A stretch of 64,000 nucleotides of DNA from an uncultured Flavobacteriaceae bacterium (GCA_905181615.1 CAJIYH010000002.1:1-64000), one strand, 5' to 3'. Shown: positions 29,684 through 41,537, counted from the stretch's first letter. Program-made: numbers and translations. Notes: generated from the sequence alone by a model not told the origin.

Positions 29684-32034
29684 AAGTCAAACACAAAACC
29701 AAAAGAGGGAAACGGTGTGTTGTTGTCTTCCCGTTCTATTTTTTTGAGTTCTCTAGGAGTAATTAAACTTCCATCTTCAGTTCTTGCTAAACTATATTCA
29801 TCAGGCCTTGAGTTTTCTTGACCTAAGAAGTTTTGCAATTCTAAGTAAAAGTTAAAAGAGAGCTTTTCGAAATTCCATTTTTTATCAATTCTAATATCAC
29901 CCTGCTTGAAGGAAGATAACCGATCTTGTCCAAGGCGACTATAATCCAAAACTATTTTAGGATAAGTTACAAGAGTTGCTGCTGTGTCTGTTGGAGCATA
30001 AGGAGCTGCTCCAGCGTAGCGATAACGAACACTAACTTCCCAGTTCTTAGGTAGTTTATATCCTCCTGTAAAAGTCACTAGATTTCCACTGTCCCAAACC
30101 GAGGGGAGTTTTGATGATTCTATTCCAGAAAATTCACTACTGAAAAATGTGTATGCTAAAATTCCGTAAAAGTTATTTGATAATTTTTGTTGAAACAACA
30201 CCTCTACACCTTCACTTAATCCGCTTCCCGTATCTATAATAGCTTCATTGCCCAGTACTTCGAAATCTGCACCTTTGTTTGCTAATGAAACTCCATCAAG
30301 CACTGAAACTGGGTATTGACTGTATTCTTTTCTAAAAGCTTCAACGGTAAATCTAGATGATACACTAATGTTGTATTCAATGCCAAAAACGTAATGGTCA
30401 CTTTGCGTGTAACGATTTGACTTATTTATGAATTCACCATTGTTATCTTGAAAACCAAGCATGGTATAGGTTGGTATTTTAAAATAGCGGCCAACAGATC
30501 CATTTAATTTCCAACGACCATTAGCGTCTAGTGAGTAAGAAACTGAGAGTCTTGGAGATAAATTTTCGGCTACATTAGAACCATTTGTAAAGCTATCCGC
30601 ATCAGAACGAATTCCAAGCGCAAGACTAAGACGGTCATTAGAAAAGGAGCGACTTACCTTTCCAAAGAAACCATATTTAGCAAAATCTATTGCTGTGTTG
30701 TATCTATAATTACTGATTAAATCTTGAGTTTCATTAGTGTAGACTGACTGTTGAAGATTTAATCCATAAGATAGTTTCCAGTCATTAAGATACTGTGTTA
30801 CGTTTACTCTTAATTTAGTTTCTTGTTCTTTTGAGTCATTTCTAAAAAGAACCCCGGTTTTGTTCTCGTTGTCTTCGTATCGACTGAATATGTTTTTGAG
30901 TCTATTGGTGCTTAACGTTGTATTTACTTTACCGTTTCCATTTTTTAGTTTATGCTTCCACGTAATTCCCATAGTAATGGTTTTTTGTTGGATGATGGGA
31001 GCTGTGTCAATAAAATTCTGTTGTTCAGCGTCAAAATCATCTGGAGCAACTACTGAAAAATCGTCTATAGATCCTAGTCCAATAAATGTTACGCTATTTC
31101 GCTCATCAATTTTATGATTTAATTTCCATTGATAATCCCAGTAATCCGGACGAATAGGCAAACCCACTAATTCAAATACAAATTGAAGGTAGCTCCTTCT
31201 AGCAGAAACCATTAAGGTCGTATTGGATCTGTCTTTATCTCCTTTAAATAATGGTCCGTTAAAAGTAGCGCCAGCTTCACTTGCTCCTATTCTAACATTC
31301 ACAGAACGTTTCTGATTGTTTCCTTCTCTTTGTTCAAAAGCTAAAACTCCTGACAATGGGTTGTCGTATTCAGCCCCAAATGCAGAGGAAGAAAGTGTTA
31401 CTTCTCTTATGAAAGAAACATTTAGCATTCCGACTGGTCCACCTGCACTTCCTTGTGTGCTGAAATGATTTATATTGGGTATTTCAACTCCATCTAAATA
31501 ATATACACTTTCGTTTGGAGCTCCACCTCTAATTATAAAGTCGTTTCGGAATCCACCAATTGACGGTGAAATTCCAGGTAAACTTTGAGCTACTTTTGCA
31601 ATATCATTATTTCCACCAGGGTATGTTTCTATTTCAACTGCTGAAAAAGATTGTGTCGAGAGTGGTGTTTCTTTACTTGTTCTAAAGGGGCTTTTTGATA
31701 GAATAACTTCATCGAGGGCTTCTGAATTTTCATTTAGCTTGAACAAAAGAGAAGGTGTTCCAACTGATTTTACAATCACATTATATAAGACTTGAGATTC
31801 GTATCCCAAATAGGCCGCCTGAATGTTGTATGTCTTCGTTGGAATGTTTTCAAAAGAAAAATAGCCGTTTACATCTGTTATTGCTCCTATTGAAGTTCCT
31901 TCAAGAATAATGGTTGTTCCTTCTAGAGGGTTTTGAGTTTTTTCATCAATAACTTGGCCCGAAAAAGACCCTGTACTCTGGGCGCTTAAATATGAAGTGA
32001 AAGCTAACAAGACTATTGAAAAACGTATTTTCAT
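29680..32034 (-). CDS. TonB-dependent receptor with N-terminal carboxypeptidase-regulatory-like domain
   Basis: 'GQVIDEKTQNPLEGTTIILEGTSIGAITDVNGYFSF', plug 'DFIIRGGAPNESVYYLDGVEIPNINHF', C-terminal aromatic end. Confidence 0.93.
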   Translation of the reverse strand: MKIRFSIVLLAFTSYLSAQSTGSFSGQVIDEKTQNPLEGTTIILEGTSIGAITDVNGYFSFENIPTKTYNIQAAYLGYESQVLYNVIVKSVGTPSLLFKLNENSEALDEVILSKSPFRTSKETPLSTQSFSAVEIETYPGGNNDIAKVAQSLPGISPSIGGFRNDFIIRGGAPNESVYYLDGVEIPNINHFSTQGSAGGPVGMLNVSFIREVTLSSSAFGAEYDNPLSGVLAFEQREGNNQKRSVNVRIGASEAGATFNGPLFKGDKDRSNTTLMVSARRSYLQFVFELVGLPIRPDYWDYQWKLNHKIDERNSVTFIGLGSIDDFSVVAPDDFDAEQQNFIDTAPIIQQKTITMGITWKHKLKNGNGKVNTTLSTNRLKNIFSRYEDNENKTGVLFRNDSKEQETKLRVNVTQYLNDWKLSYGLNLQQSVYTNETQDLISNYRYNTAIDFAKYGFFGKVSRSFSNDRLSLALGIRSDADSFTNGSNVAENLSPRLSVSYSLDANGRWKLNGSVGRYFKIPTYTMLGFQDNNGEFINKSNRYTQSDHYVFGIEYNISVSSRFTVEAFRKEYSQYPVSVLDGVSLANKGADFEVLGNEAIIDTGSGLSEGVEVLFQQKLSNNFYGILAYTFFSSEFSGIESSKLPSVWDSGNLVTFTGGYKLPKNWEVSVRYRYAGAAPYAPTDTAATLVTYPKIVLDYSRLGQDRLSSFKQGDIRIDKKWNFEKLSFNFYLELQNFLGQENSRPDEYSLARTEDGSLITPRELKKIEREDNNTPFPSFGFVFDF

Positions 32035-32118
32035 TGAAAAAGATTTTGCACAAAACTAGGTGTTGTGTTTCTAAACAAAAAGAAATTGTTTAACTTTATT
32101 AATTAATATATAAACAAT

Positions 32119-32703
32119 TTAATTTTTACGTTTCTTATTTTTCTTTCGTGCTTTTTCGTTTTCAAGGTTTAATTTCTTCACCTCTTTCTCTTTTTCTTTC
32201 AAATCAAATTCTTGCCTTAATTGTTCTATTTCCCGTTTATTAAGCTTCTCTTGGTCTTCTGCTTGAAGTGCAATATCATTTGTCCCAAAAGATTTTAGCT
32301 CAGTTTGTTTGCGCATAATTTCTTTAGAAGCTTTGAGGTTATAGTAAAATCTAGAATCAATTAATTTATTTGCAATAAAGTTTTCTTTTTTCTTTTTATC
32401 CCATCGAACAAAAACAAAACCGCCTCCTTCATTAGCTTCTAGCTTTACTCTAAATACTTTTGCATTATTGGGAAGGGTTTGATAAACTTCAATACTTTTA
32501 AGAATATAGCCCGAAAGGTCCAAGAGCTCTTTTACAAAATTTTTTTGTCCCTCAAGAGTTTTATCATTCAATGGCGATAGATATTCAAATTCTTCGTAAT
32601 CTTCAGACTCATTTTCATAATAAGAATCGTTTTGTGCGTTGTTTGTATTAAAAACAAAAAGCAACAGGATGGTTTGGATGAAATAGAATTTATTTAGAAC
32701 CAT
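32119..32703 (-). CDS. Hypothetical secreted protein with charged coiled-coil C-terminus
   Basis: Signal peptide 'FYFIQTILLLFVFNTNNAQ' and Lys/Glu-rich tail. Confidence 0.6.
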   Translation of the reverse strand: MVLNKFYFIQTILLLFVFNTNNAQNDSYYENESEDYEEFEYLSPLNDKTLEGQKNFVKELLDLSGYILKSIEVYQTLPNNAKVFRVKLEANEGGGFVFVRWDKKKKENFIANKLIDSRFYYNLKASKEIMRKQTELKSFGTNDIALQAEDQEKLNKREIEQLRQEFDLKEKEKEVKKLNLENEKARKKNKKRKN

Positions 32704-33423
32704 AATTTATATTTTTCATTTGCTTCTCATTCACATTACTATCAACGTTAATAAAATAGTAAAGAATCAAAAATTGAGCACTTATATAACACAACTTGGT
32801 TATGTTTTCAATAAAGTATGTATTCCCAATAAAAAGCTTAACCGCTAACAATGATCCACTTAATATAAGTAAAATCATTCCAAATGTAAGCGACAAAGTT
32901 TTTTTCTTTTTTTCAAACCAAAGCAAAACGCTCAAAAACCCAGTCCTTGTTTGTGTTGTTTCGTAGAATAGGATTGCAGGGGTTAACATACCTGCTCCTT
33001 TATATACTGTTAATATAATATCTGATAAATAGTATATGATCCCCACTAGGTAACCCAAATGAATTGTCAGTAAAATTATTTTGTTTTTTAACTCAATTTT
33101 TAAAGGTTCTTTTAATCCCTTTAAAATATGATACCCAAGAAGTAATATCATTCCCCAAAAACAAATGATCCCTGATATCTTATATAAAAACATATTGGAA
33201 AGAATTAAAACACTCCCCAGCCAAGATAGCATTAGTATCAGCTCATAAATCGGGATTCTTTCAGATTTTAATGAATAAAAAAAGCTAGACTTGGTATTAT
33301 TAGCGTAGTTGAAATCACCATTACTAACGTAATGTCAGACAAATTTCCAAAGACATAAAAAAACGAAATAATCGCAAATATAAAGAGGCTAAGTTTGATT
33401 AGGTTTGGTGCGGGTTTAGTCAT
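32690..33423 (-). pseudogene. YhhN/lysoplasmalogenase-like membrane protein, interrupted at a 7-nt homopolymer
   Basis: MTKPAPNLIKLSLFIFAIISFFYVFGNLSDITLVMVISTTLIIPSLAFF then stop; -1 at A7 (33277-33283 + strand) continues YSLKSERIPIYELILMLSWLGSVLILSNMF... (ORF 32690..33232). Confidence 0.65.
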
Positions 33424-34084
33424 ATTTTGAGTTTAAATGAATTTCCCTGAAATAATTGCAAATCAAGAATTGTGCAGGTATATAAGTAGCCATAACTAAA
33501 AAACCAAAAATATTTTTTTTAAAATAAAATTCATTAAAGGCTATCATGCTGTCCGATACAATAAACAAACTAACACCAAATAATAAAGCTGCAGTTTTAG
33601 TGTTTTTATTTTTTAGCCACAACAGCATACTTAAAGCTCCTATGCTTGATAGCGTTAGTGCATATCCACTTACAGGCAATGTTAGTATAGTAAGTTTAGT
33701 GCCTAACAATTTCATTGTTATGGCAAAGTAGCTTCCAAATAGTGCAAATGCAAAAAAGCCTTCTTTAGAAAATAGAATTCTTTTAAATGGAAGTTTAATC
33801 TCCTTGTATATTAAATACAAATAGATGAGCTGTGCTCCCCAAAAAGAAAAGATTCCTGCAAGGAAAAACAATTCCCCATCGCCTATTAAAAAAACATCTC
33901 CTAGCCAGGAAAAAAATAAGGCAACAAAAAATATTTCACTAGAATCTTGATGATAATAAAAAGCAGCTAGTAGAGGAACGAGTATAGGTTTTGTGTATAT
34001 AATCAATTGCTCGTGACTTGTATATTGCCCAAAGACATGAAGAATTGCAATGATCCAAAAAGTATAAACAATGCTCCTCACCAA
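33416..34084 (-). CDS. Lysoplasmalogenase (YhhN family)
   Basis: 'KPILVPLLAAFYYHQ', 'FFVALFFSWLGDVFLIGDGELFFLAGIFSFWGAQLIYLYLIYK'. Confidence 0.85.
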   Translation of the reverse strand: MVRSIVYTFWIIAILHVFGQYTSHEQLIIYTKPILVPLLAAFYYHQDSSEIFFVALFFSWLGDVFLIGDGELFFLAGIFSFWGAQLIYLYLIYKEIKLPFKRILFSKEGFFAFALFGSYFAITMKLLGTKLTILTLPVSGYALTLSSIGALSMLLWLKNKNTKTAALLFGVSLFIVSDSMIAFNEFYFKKNIFGFLVMATYIPAQFLICNYFREIHLNSKYD

Positions 34085-34140
34085 TCCTATATTATAATGT
34101 ATTTTGTCTAAAGTATGAAATTCTACTGAGACTAAAAAGG

Positions 34141-34587
34141 CTAAACTTTTTTAACGACAAAGGTCACTACGCCCCAGATGATGAGCTCATTTTCTTCTGT
34201 TACCCGTATCGGCTTGTATTTTGAGTTTTCGGGCATCAAGTACATACAATCTGCTTCTATCTTTAAGCGTTTCACCGTAAATTCTCCGTCTATAAAACAA
34301 ACCGCAATATTGTTGTCTTGTGGGTCTTTGCTGCGATCAATAACCAAAAGGTCGCCGTCATCTAATCCTGCCCCTTGCATAGATTCTCCTGCTACGCGTG
34401 CATAAAAAGTAGCTTCTGCATTTTTAACGACTTCTTGATCAATGCTAATCCGAAGCTCTTTAAAATCGTCGGCAGGTGACGGGAATCCAGCTGAAACTCC
34501 ATTTTGCGCTAAAGGCATTTCCTGAAAAGCGTCAGTGTTTGGTTTAAAGAAAACAATTTCTTTTTTACGTCTCTGTTCCTTTTTCAT
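34141..34587 (-). CDS. umuD: LexA/UmuD-type S24 peptidase
   Basis: 'SAGFPSPADDFKELRISIDQEVVKNAEATFYARVAGESMQGAGLDDGDLLVIDRSKDPQDNNIAVCFIDGEFTVKRL'. Confidence 0.95.
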   Translation of the reverse strand: MKKEQRRKKEIVFFKPNTDAFQEMPLAQNGVSAGFPSPADDFKELRISIDQEVVKNAEATFYARVAGESMQGAGLDDGDLLVIDRSKDPQDNNIAVCFIDGEFTVKRLKIEADCMYLMPENSKYKPIRVTEENELIIWGVVTFVVKKV

Positions 34588-35864
34588 AGAATAATTTCCG
34601 ATTTATTGTTCACTGTAATGACTTCTTTAAGCTCTGTTGTGTAACGCTTAGAAAGATGCTCTTGCCGCATGTTCCAAGTTGAATTAAGATCTTGATTTCC
34701 TAATTTTATCTGATGCGGGCCAAAGCGTAAATGTATTTTGTCAATAGCCTTCATGAGTGAATCATGCTTGTTTATATTCGGCTGAAACAAATTGAGCTGT
34801 CGCTCTTTAGAAGGGACCAAACCAAGTAGTAAAACACCCGCTTTTTTATAGTCAATTCCATTGCGAAATATGCCTTTCAGCCCTGCAACAGCGTGCTTGC
34901 AAATGGTAACACTAGAGTCAGTAGCGTAGGGAAGGGTAACGACAGAGCTATTGCGGTATTGTTCTTTGTTTTTTTGATGCGAATTGCTATGGATAAAAAT
35001 CATGACAGCACTACAAGCACTTCCTTGTTTGCGTAGTTTTTCAGCACAACTATTAGCATAGGTCGAAATGCGTTCTTCTAATTCATGGAATTTGGAGTGA
35101 TTATTTTTAAAACTCCGAGTAGTAGTAATTGATTTCTTTGAAGGAACAGTTTTTTCTAATTTTATGTACGGCAAACCAAGCAGATCTTTTTTTAAGCGAA
35201 GTTCCAAGACACTCATGTGCTTTTTAATCCACGAATCAGGAAGATTTGTAAAATCATAAGCTGTCCGAATACCTTGTGCCTCTAGCCTTCTTCCGTGCTG
35301 CCTTCCAATCCCCCAAACATCTCTTATGGCAGTCCATTTTAACGCTTTTATTCTTTTTTCATCGTTATCAATCATGCAAACTCCTTGGGTTTTGGAGCTG
35401 AATTTCTTAGCAATTTTATTAGCAATTTTAGCCAGAGATTTTGTTGGAGCAAAGCCTACAGATACTGGAATTCCAGTCCATTTGCGAACTTGCTTTCTCA
35501 TTTTATACCCCGTTGCTTCAAGGTTAAAATAATCGAAACCATCGAATCTCAAAAATGCTTCATCGATGCTGTAAATTTCGAAATTGGGGCTGTATTTTTC
35601 TAAAATCTGCATAACACGACTACTCATGTCGCCATAAAGCGGATAGTTCGAAGAAAACATCTTGATGTTTTTTCTTTTAAACTCTTCTTTGTATTTAAAA
35701 GTAGGTGCTCCCATAGGAACTCCTAAGACTTTTGCTTCATTACTTCGCGCAATAACACAGCCGTCGTTATTTGATAAAATAACGATGGGTTTATTTTCCC
35801 ATTGAGGTTGAAAAACACGCTCACAGGAGGCATAAAAATTATTACAATCGACGAGTGCAAACAT
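34584..35864 (-). CDS. umuC: Y-family DNA polymerase UmuC
   Basis: 'MFALVDCNNFYASCERVFQPQWENKPIVILSNNDGCVIARSNEAKVLG', 'YSIDEAFLRFDG'; overlaps umuD. Confidence 0.96.
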   Translation of the reverse strand: MFALVDCNNFYASCERVFQPQWENKPIVILSNNDGCVIARSNEAKVLGVPMGAPTFKYKEEFKRKNIKMFSSNYPLYGDMSSRVMQILEKYSPNFEIYSIDEAFLRFDGFDYFNLEATGYKMRKQVRKWTGIPVSVGFAPTKSLAKIANKIAKKFSSKTQGVCMIDNDEKRIKALKWTAIRDVWGIGRQHGRRLEAQGIRTAYDFTNLPDSWIKKHMSVLELRLKKDLLGLPYIKLEKTVPSKKSITTTRSFKNNHSKFHELEERISTYANSCAEKLRKQGSACSAVMIFIHSNSHQKNKEQYRNSSVVTLPYATDSSVTICKHAVAGLKGIFRNGIDYKKAGVLLLGLVPSKERQLNLFQPNINKHDSLMKAIDKIHLRFGPHQIKLGNQDLNSTWNMRQEHLSKRYTTELKEVITVNNKSEIIL

Positions 35865-36104
35865 ACCGTCTAAAGTAGCAAATTCTGAAATGTGTTTTAG
35901 CTTTTTGAAAAAGTTATTTTTCTTTTATGAAGAGGGTTATTAATGATTTCTTTTTACTTCAATTCAATTTTTTGAGTAATTGTTGTAAATGAGATAAAAC
36001 AAAATTAATTTGTGTTAAATCCGCTTGATTTTTTCTTCAAAGACATAGGCTCTTAGGCTAAAAGTTGTAATTTCGTAATTGAATTTTATACAAGTCTCCA
36101 TATA

Positions 36105-38888
36105 ATGGATAAATATTCTTTTTTAAACGCAGCTCATACAGGCTATTTTGCCCAAATGTATGATCAATACCATCAGCAACCTGATAGCGTTGAACCTAGT
36201 TGGAGAGCTTTTTTTCAAGGCTTTGACTTTGGTGTGGAAAACAGTCAAGAAGGATTTAGTTCAGAAACTGAAACCGGAGTACCCGAGCACTTACAAAAAG
36301 AGTTTAAAGTAGTTCAACTTGTTGATGGCTATAGAAAACGAGGTCATTTGTTTACCAAAACAAACCCTGTGCGGGACAGAAGGGCGTACAGTCCTAACTT
36401 ATCAATAGAAAATTTTGGCTTATCTCATGCTGATCTTGCAGTTGTCTTCAATGCAGGAGATATTATGGGAATAGGACCCAGTACATTGGCCGATATTGTT
36501 ACTCATTTAGAACGTGTTTATTGCGAGTCTATTGGAGTTGAGTATATGTATATACGAAACCAAGAAAAATTAAATTGGATTCAACAACGCCTGCATGTAA
36601 ACGGTAACCACCCTAAATTTTCTCAAGAGCAGAAAAAACATATTTTAAAGAAATTGAATCAAGCAGTAAGCTTTGAAAATTTCTTGCACACCAAATATGT
36701 TGGTCAAAAACGATTTTCTCTTGAAGGAGGGGAGTCTCTAATTCCAGCGCTAGATGCAGTGGTAGAAGCAGCAGCTGATCACGGAGTAGAAGAATTTGTA
36801 ATGGGAATGGCGCACCGGGGTCGATTGAATACCCTTACCAATATTTTCGGAAAATCAAGTAAAGATATTTTTAATGAATTTGATGGAAAAGATTACGAAG
36901 AAGTAGTTTTTGATGGTGATGTAAAATATCACTTGGGTTGGACTTCTAAGCGAACAACCGATACCGGTAAGAAAATAAACATGAACATCGCTCCAAACCC
37001 TTCACATCTTGAAACGGTAGGTGCTGTTGTTGAAGGAATTACTCGAGCAAAATTAGAAAACAGTTTTAACGGAGATACCAATAAAGTACTCCCTATAATC
37101 GTCCATGGAGATGCAGCAATTGCTGGTCAAGGATTACCCTACGAAATTGTACAGATGGCAGGCCTTAAAGGCTATGGAACCGGTGGAACAATTCACATAG
37201 TTGTTAATAATCAAATTGGTTTTACAACAAACTATTTAGACGCTCGAACAAGTACTTATTGTACAGATGTAGCCAAAGTGACATTGTCACCAGTTTTACA
37301 CGTAAACTCTGATGATGCAGAAGCGGTTGTTCATGCAACTCTTTTCGCTTTAGATTATAGAATGAAATTTGGAAGAGACGTTTTTATTGATCTTTTAGGA
37401 TATCGTAAATATGGGCACAACGAAGGTGATGAACCTCGTTTTACACAACCACAATTATATAAATCAATTGCAAAGCATCAAAACCCAAGAGATATTTATG
37501 CTGCTCAATTAATTGCTCAAAACATCATTACTCAAGCCGACATTAAACAGTTGGAGATAGACTATAAAAATTCACTTGAAGTTGACCTTGAGGATTCCAG
37601 AAAAGTAGAAAAAACCATCATCACACCATTTATGGCTGATGAATGGGAAGGACTTTCTTTGGCAAAGGAAAGTAAAATGATGGATGTCGGAGATACTAAA
37701 GTTTCAGAACGTGACTTGACAGAGATTGCTACAACGATAACCACATTACCTAGCAATAAAAAGTTTTTAAGAAAAATAGAAAAATTAATCGGCGACAGAA
37801 AACGAATGTATTTTGAGTCTGACGCCATGGATTGGGCAATGGGAGAGCTTTTGGCATACGGAACCTTGCTAAAAGAAGGATTTGATGTTCGTCTTTCAGG
37901 CCAGGATGTAGAGCGAGGCACTTTTTCACATCGTCATGCGCTATTAATAGCCGAAGAATCTGAAGATGAAGTTATTTTATTAAATAAAATAAGCCCTAAA
38001 AATCAAGGGAAGTTTAGTGTTTATAATTCTCTTTTATCAGAGTATGCAGTTTTAGGGTTTGATTACGGTTATGCAATGGCAAGTCCAAACGCATTGACAA
38101 TTTGGGAAGCTCAATTTGGGGATTTCAGTAATGGAGCTCAAATTGTAATCGATCAATATATAGCATCAGGAGAAGATAAATGGAAAACTCAAAACGGAAT
38201 AGTAATGTTACTTCCTCATGGTTATGAAGGACAAGGAGCAGAGCATTCTTCTGGACGAATTGAACGATATTTGCAGCTTTGTGCAAAAGACAATATGTTT
38301 GTTGCAAACTGCTCTACACCGGCAAATATGTTCCATATACTTCGTCGTCAGATGAAAACAGATTACCGTAAACCTCTGATAATATTTACGCCAAAGAGTT
38401 TATTACGTCATCCCGATGTAGTTTCTACTAAAAAAGACTTTACAGAAGGTAAATTTCAAACCCTTATTGAAGACAATTCAATAGCACCCAAAAATACAAA
38501 AACGTTAGTATTTTGTACTGGTAAATTTTATTACGATTTAGTAAAAGCAAGAAAAGAAGAAGGTCGAAACGATGTTGCAATTGTTCGCTTAGAGCAGTTG
38601 TTTCCATTACCAACCCAAGAAATTCATAAAGTTTTAGAGCAATACAAGGATGTAAAAGACGTAGTTTGGGCGCAAGAAGAACCTCGTAATATGGGTGTTT
38701 GGTCGCATTTACTTTTACATTTTCCAGAAGCAGTAAGATTTAGGCCTGTAACCAGACGTTTTTATGCAGCACCAGCAGCAGGAAGCGCAACGCGATTCAA
38801 TAAAAGACATCGCGAAGTCATCGATTATGTTTTTGATGATTCGAAGAATAATTTTATTAGAAATAAAAAAAATAACAGTACAAGATAA
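36105..38888 (+). CDS. sucA: 2-oxoglutarate dehydrogenase E1 component
   Basis: '[36 protein letters not shown]', '[14 protein letters not shown]', '[14 protein letters not shown]', '[23 protein letters not shown]'. Confidence 0.98.
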   Translation: MDKYSFLNAAHTGYFAQMYDQYHQQPDSVEPSWRAFFQGFDFGVENSQEGFSSETETGVPEHLQKEFKVVQLVDGYRKRGHLFTKTNPVRDRRAYSPNLSIENFGLSHADLAVVFNAGDIMGIGPSTLADIVTHLERVYCESIGVEYMYIRNQEKLNWIQQRLHVNGNHPKFSQEQKKHILKKLNQAVSFENFLHTKYVGQKRFSLEGGESLIPALDAVVEAAADHGVEEFVMGMAHRGRLNTLTNIFGKSSKDIFNEFDGKDYEEVVFDGDVKYHLGWTSKRTTDTGKKINMNIAPNPSHLETVGAVVEGITRAKLENSFNGDTNKVLPIIVHGDAAIAGQGLPYEIVQMAGLKGYGTGGTIHIVVNNQIGFTTNYLDARTSTYCTDVAKVTLSPVLHVNSDDAEAVVHATLFALDYRMKFGRDVFIDLLGYRKYGHNEGDEPRFTQPQLYKSIAKHQNPRDIYAAQLIAQNIITQADIKQLEIDYKNSLEVDLEDSRKVEKTIITPFMADEWEGLSLAKESKMMDVGDTKVSERDLTEIATTITTLPSNKKFLRKIEKLIGDRKRMYFESDAMDWAMGELLAYGTLLKEGFDVRLSGQDVERGTFSHRHALLIAEESEDEVILLNKISPKNQGKFSVYNSLLSEYAVLGFDYGYAMASPNALTIWEAQFGDFSNGAQIVIDQYIASGEDKWKTQNGIVMLLPHGYEGQGAEHSSGRIERYLQLCAKDNMFVANCSTPANMFHILRRQMKTDYRKPLIIFTPKSLLRHPDVVSTKKDFTEGKFQTLIEDNSIAPKNTKTLVFCTGKFYYDLVKARKEEGRNDVAIVRLEQLFPLPTQEIHKVLEQYKDVKDVVWAQEEPRNMGVWSHLLLHFPEAVRFRPVTRRFYAAPAAGSATRFNKRHREVIDYVFDDSKNNFIRNKKNNSTR

Positions 38889-38899
38889 AAACCATTCCT

Positions 38900-40108
38900 A
38901 TGATTTTAGAAATGAAAGTTCCTTCACCAGGAGAGTCAATTACAGAAGTAGAAATTGCTCAGTGGCTAGTTGCTGAGGGAGATTATGTTGAAAAAGACCA
39001 ACCAATTGCCGAGGTAGATTCGGATAAGGCAACCTTAGAACTTCCTGCAGAAGAAAGTGGAACAATTACCTTTAAAGCAGAAGAAGGCGATGCTGTTGGC
39101 GTAGGTCAAGTTGTTTGTTTTATTGACACCGAAGGAAAGCCAAGTGGTAATGCTCCAGTAAAAGCTTCTGATGCAGTTCAAGCACCAGCTGCTCCAGCTG
39201 AAAAAAAAGTTGTTACTCAGGCTACTTATGCTTCTGGTTCTGCTTCTCCAGCTGCTAAGAAAGTTTTAGCTGAAAAAGGAATTGATGCAAACGCGGTTGT
39301 TGGAAGCGGTCGCGATGGAAGAATCACAAAAGAAGATGCTGTTCAGGCGGTTCCATCAATGGGAACTCAGCCAGCAAACGGTGAACGAGATAATACACGA
39401 AAAAAACTATCCATGTTGCGTCGAAAAGTAGCTCAACGTTTAGTTGCTGCTAAAAATGAAACAGCCATGCTGACTACGTTTAACGAAGTTAATATGTCTC
39501 CAATTTTTGCGCTTCGTACTGAGTTTAAAGAAGAGTTCAAGGCCAAGCATAATGTAGGATTAGGATTCATGAGTTTTTTCACAAGAGCGGTAGTTCGCGC
39601 GTTAAAACTATATCCAGATGTAAATTCAATGATCGATGGTGATTACCAAATCCAATATGATTTTTGCGACATAAGCGTAGCTGTTTCTGGACCTAAAGGA
39701 CTTATGGTTCCTGTAGTTCGAAATGCAGAAAACTTATCATTCAAAGGAGTAGAAAACGAAATTAAGAGGCTTGCTATACGTGCTCGTGATGGTAAAATTA
39801 CCGTAGATGAAATGACGGGAGGTACCTTTACAATCTCTAATGGAGGTGTATTTGGATCGATGCTTTCAACGCCAATAATTAACCCGCCTCAATCGGGTAT
39901 TTTAGGAATGCACAATATCGTTCAGCGTCCAATTGCTGTTGATGGAAAAGTAGAAATTCATCCGATGATGTACTTAGCACTTTCTTATGATCACAGAATA
40001 ATCGATGGAAAAGAATCTGTAGGCTTCCTAGTGACTATTAAAGAAGCTTTAGAAGATCCAATTACTATGTTGATGGATAATGACGTAAAGAAGGCATTAG
40101 ACCTTTAA
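38900..40108 (+). CDS. sucB: Dihydrolipoyllysine-residue succinyltransferase (2-OGDH E2)
   Basis: '[45 protein letters not shown]', '[15 protein letters not shown]'. Confidence 0.97.
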   Translation: MILEMKVPSPGESITEVEIAQWLVAEGDYVEKDQPIAEVDSDKATLELPAEESGTITFKAEEGDAVGVGQVVCFIDTEGKPSGNAPVKASDAVQAPAAPAEKKVVTQATYASGSASPAAKKVLAEKGIDANAVVGSGRDGRITKEDAVQAVPSMGTQPANGERDNTRKKLSMLRRKVAQRLVAAKNETAMLTTFNEVNMSPIFALRTEFKEEFKAKHNVGLGFMSFFTRAVVRALKLYPDVNSMIDGDYQIQYDFCDISVAVSGPKGLMVPVVRNAENLSFKGVENEIKRLAIRARDGKITVDEMTGGTFTISNGGVFGSMLSTPIINPPQSGILGMHNIVQRPIAVDGKVEIHPMMYLALSYDHRIIDGKESVGFLVTIKEALEDPITMLMDNDVKKALDL

Positions 40109-40531
40109 GAAGAGCTTTTTGCTCTTATAATCGATGATGGCGCTTGTTCTTTTAAGAAAATCGGCTCCAATTATGCCGTCTATCGTTTCGCTTCCTTGAT
40201 CTGACAAGGAACTGTTTATGGCATGCATATCCAGTAAAAAGAATTTTAATTTTAGGATAAAACTTCCTTTGCAGCTGATGTTGCTTCTAGCAGTTGGTTT
40301 AGCTTCCAGTTTTTCGCTTCCTGCTCCGCTAAGTTGCAAGGTGCTTTTTTTTCCAATAAGTAAAAAATCATTTTCCTTGTCCAAACGTATACAGCTGTTC
40401 GATGCTCCTGTGTCTAAAAGAAATAAGCCTTCAAAACCATTTACTTCAAGTTTAGTAACCAAATGTTGACTTTTTGTTTTCTTTAATCGAATGGAAATAT
40501 ATCCTGCTGTATCTAAAAATTTATTGAGCAC
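40097..40531 (-). CDS. Retropepsin-like aspartic protease (clan AA)
   Basis: '[12 protein letters not shown]' catalytic motif and '[26 protein letters not shown]'. Confidence 0.85.
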   Translation of the reverse strand: MLNKFLDTAGYISIRLKKTKSQHLVTKLEVNGFEGLFLLDTGASNSCIRLDKENDFLLIGKKSTLQLSGAGSEKLEAKPTARSNISCKGSFILKLKFFLLDMHAINSSLSDQGSETIDGIIGADFLKRTSAIIDYKSKKLFLKV

Positions 40532-40599
40532 TTTTTTATTTCAAAGATAGCGAAAGGAGTTTAGCTTGTTATACTTAATGAAATCCCTATTTTTGTAAT

Positions 40600-41364
40600 A
40601 TGCAATTGATAGATACACATACCCATCTCTATTCTGAAACTTTTGATGAAGATCGAGGTGCTATGATCCAGAGGGCTTTGTCCTGTGGAGTAACTGATTT
40701 TTTTATTCCTGCGATAGATTCTACCTACACCGAGCGAATGTTTGCTCTTGAAAAGAAATATCCTAACCGTATGCATTTAATGACAGGTGTTCATCCAACA
40801 CACGTTAAAGAGAATTATAAAGAAGAATTGAATCATGTGGCTTCATTACTAAGACAACGTTCTTTTTGTGCCCTTGGCGAGATTGGGATTGATTTGTATT
40901 GGGACAAAACATTTTTAAAAGAGCAGCAAGAAGCATTTGATCTTCAGATTCAGTGGGCAAAAGAACACAAACTTCCTTTTGTAATTCATTGTCGTGACGC
41001 CTTTGATGAGGTTTTTGAAGTGCTCGATGGGCATGATTCAAAAGATTTAAGAGGGATTTTTCATTGCTTTACGGGAACGTTAGATCAAGCAAAACAAGCT
41101 CTATCCTATAATTTAAAATTAGGTATTGGTGGGGTTGTTACATTTAAGAATGGAAAAATAGATCAATTTTTAAATCAAATCCCTCTAAGTGAAATTGTAT
41201 TAGAAACAGACGCTCCTTATTTGGCACCTGTGCCTTTTCGAGGAAAGAGAAATGAAAGTTCTTATATACAGGAGGTTGCAAGTAAAGTTGCTGAAGTATA
41301 TAATCTGCCTTTTGCAGAAATAGCGTCAATAACATCTAAGAATGCGTTAGCAATCTTTAAATAA
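40600..41364 (+). CDS. tatD: TatD family DNase/hydrolase
   Basis: 'MQLIDTHTHLYSETFDEDR', 'ALGEIGIDLYWDKTF', 'LPFVIHCRDAFDE', 'VLETDAPYLAPVPFRGKRNE'. Confidence 0.95.
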   Translation: MQLIDTHTHLYSETFDEDRGAMIQRALSCGVTDFFIPAIDSTYTERMFALEKKYPNRMHLMTGVHPTHVKENYKEELNHVASLLRQRSFCALGEIGIDLYWDKTFLKEQQEAFDLQIQWAKEHKLPFVIHCRDAFDEVFEVLDGHDSKDLRGIFHCFTGTLDQAKQALSYNLKLGIGGVVTFKNGKIDQFLNQIPLSEIVLETDAPYLAPVPFRGKRNESSYIQEVASKVAEVYNLPFAEIASITSKNALAIFK

Positions 41365-41437
41365 AAGATATTTAGTAGGTTTAAATTTTTGGGTAAGGTA
41401 ATTTTTTTGTTATTTCACCCCCTAAAATTAAATTTTT

Positions 41438-41524
41438 AGAGAGGTGGCCGAGCGGTCGAAGGCGCATGCCTGGAAAGCATGTATACGTGCAAACGTATCG
41501 AGGGTTCGAATCCCTTTCTCTCTG
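41438..41524 (+). tRNA. tRNA-Ser (GGA)
   Basis: agagaggtggccgagcggtcgaaggcgcatgcctggaaagcatgtatacgtgcaaacgtatcgagggttcgaatccctttctctctg; long variable arm, anticodon GGA. Confidence 0.95.
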
Positions 41525-41537
41525 CAAACATGAATAT

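Noticed and set aside
34141-35864. umuDC as a mobile/plasmid-derived module
   Set aside because: A common chromosomal SOS operon in Flavobacteriia with no mobile-element signals nearby.
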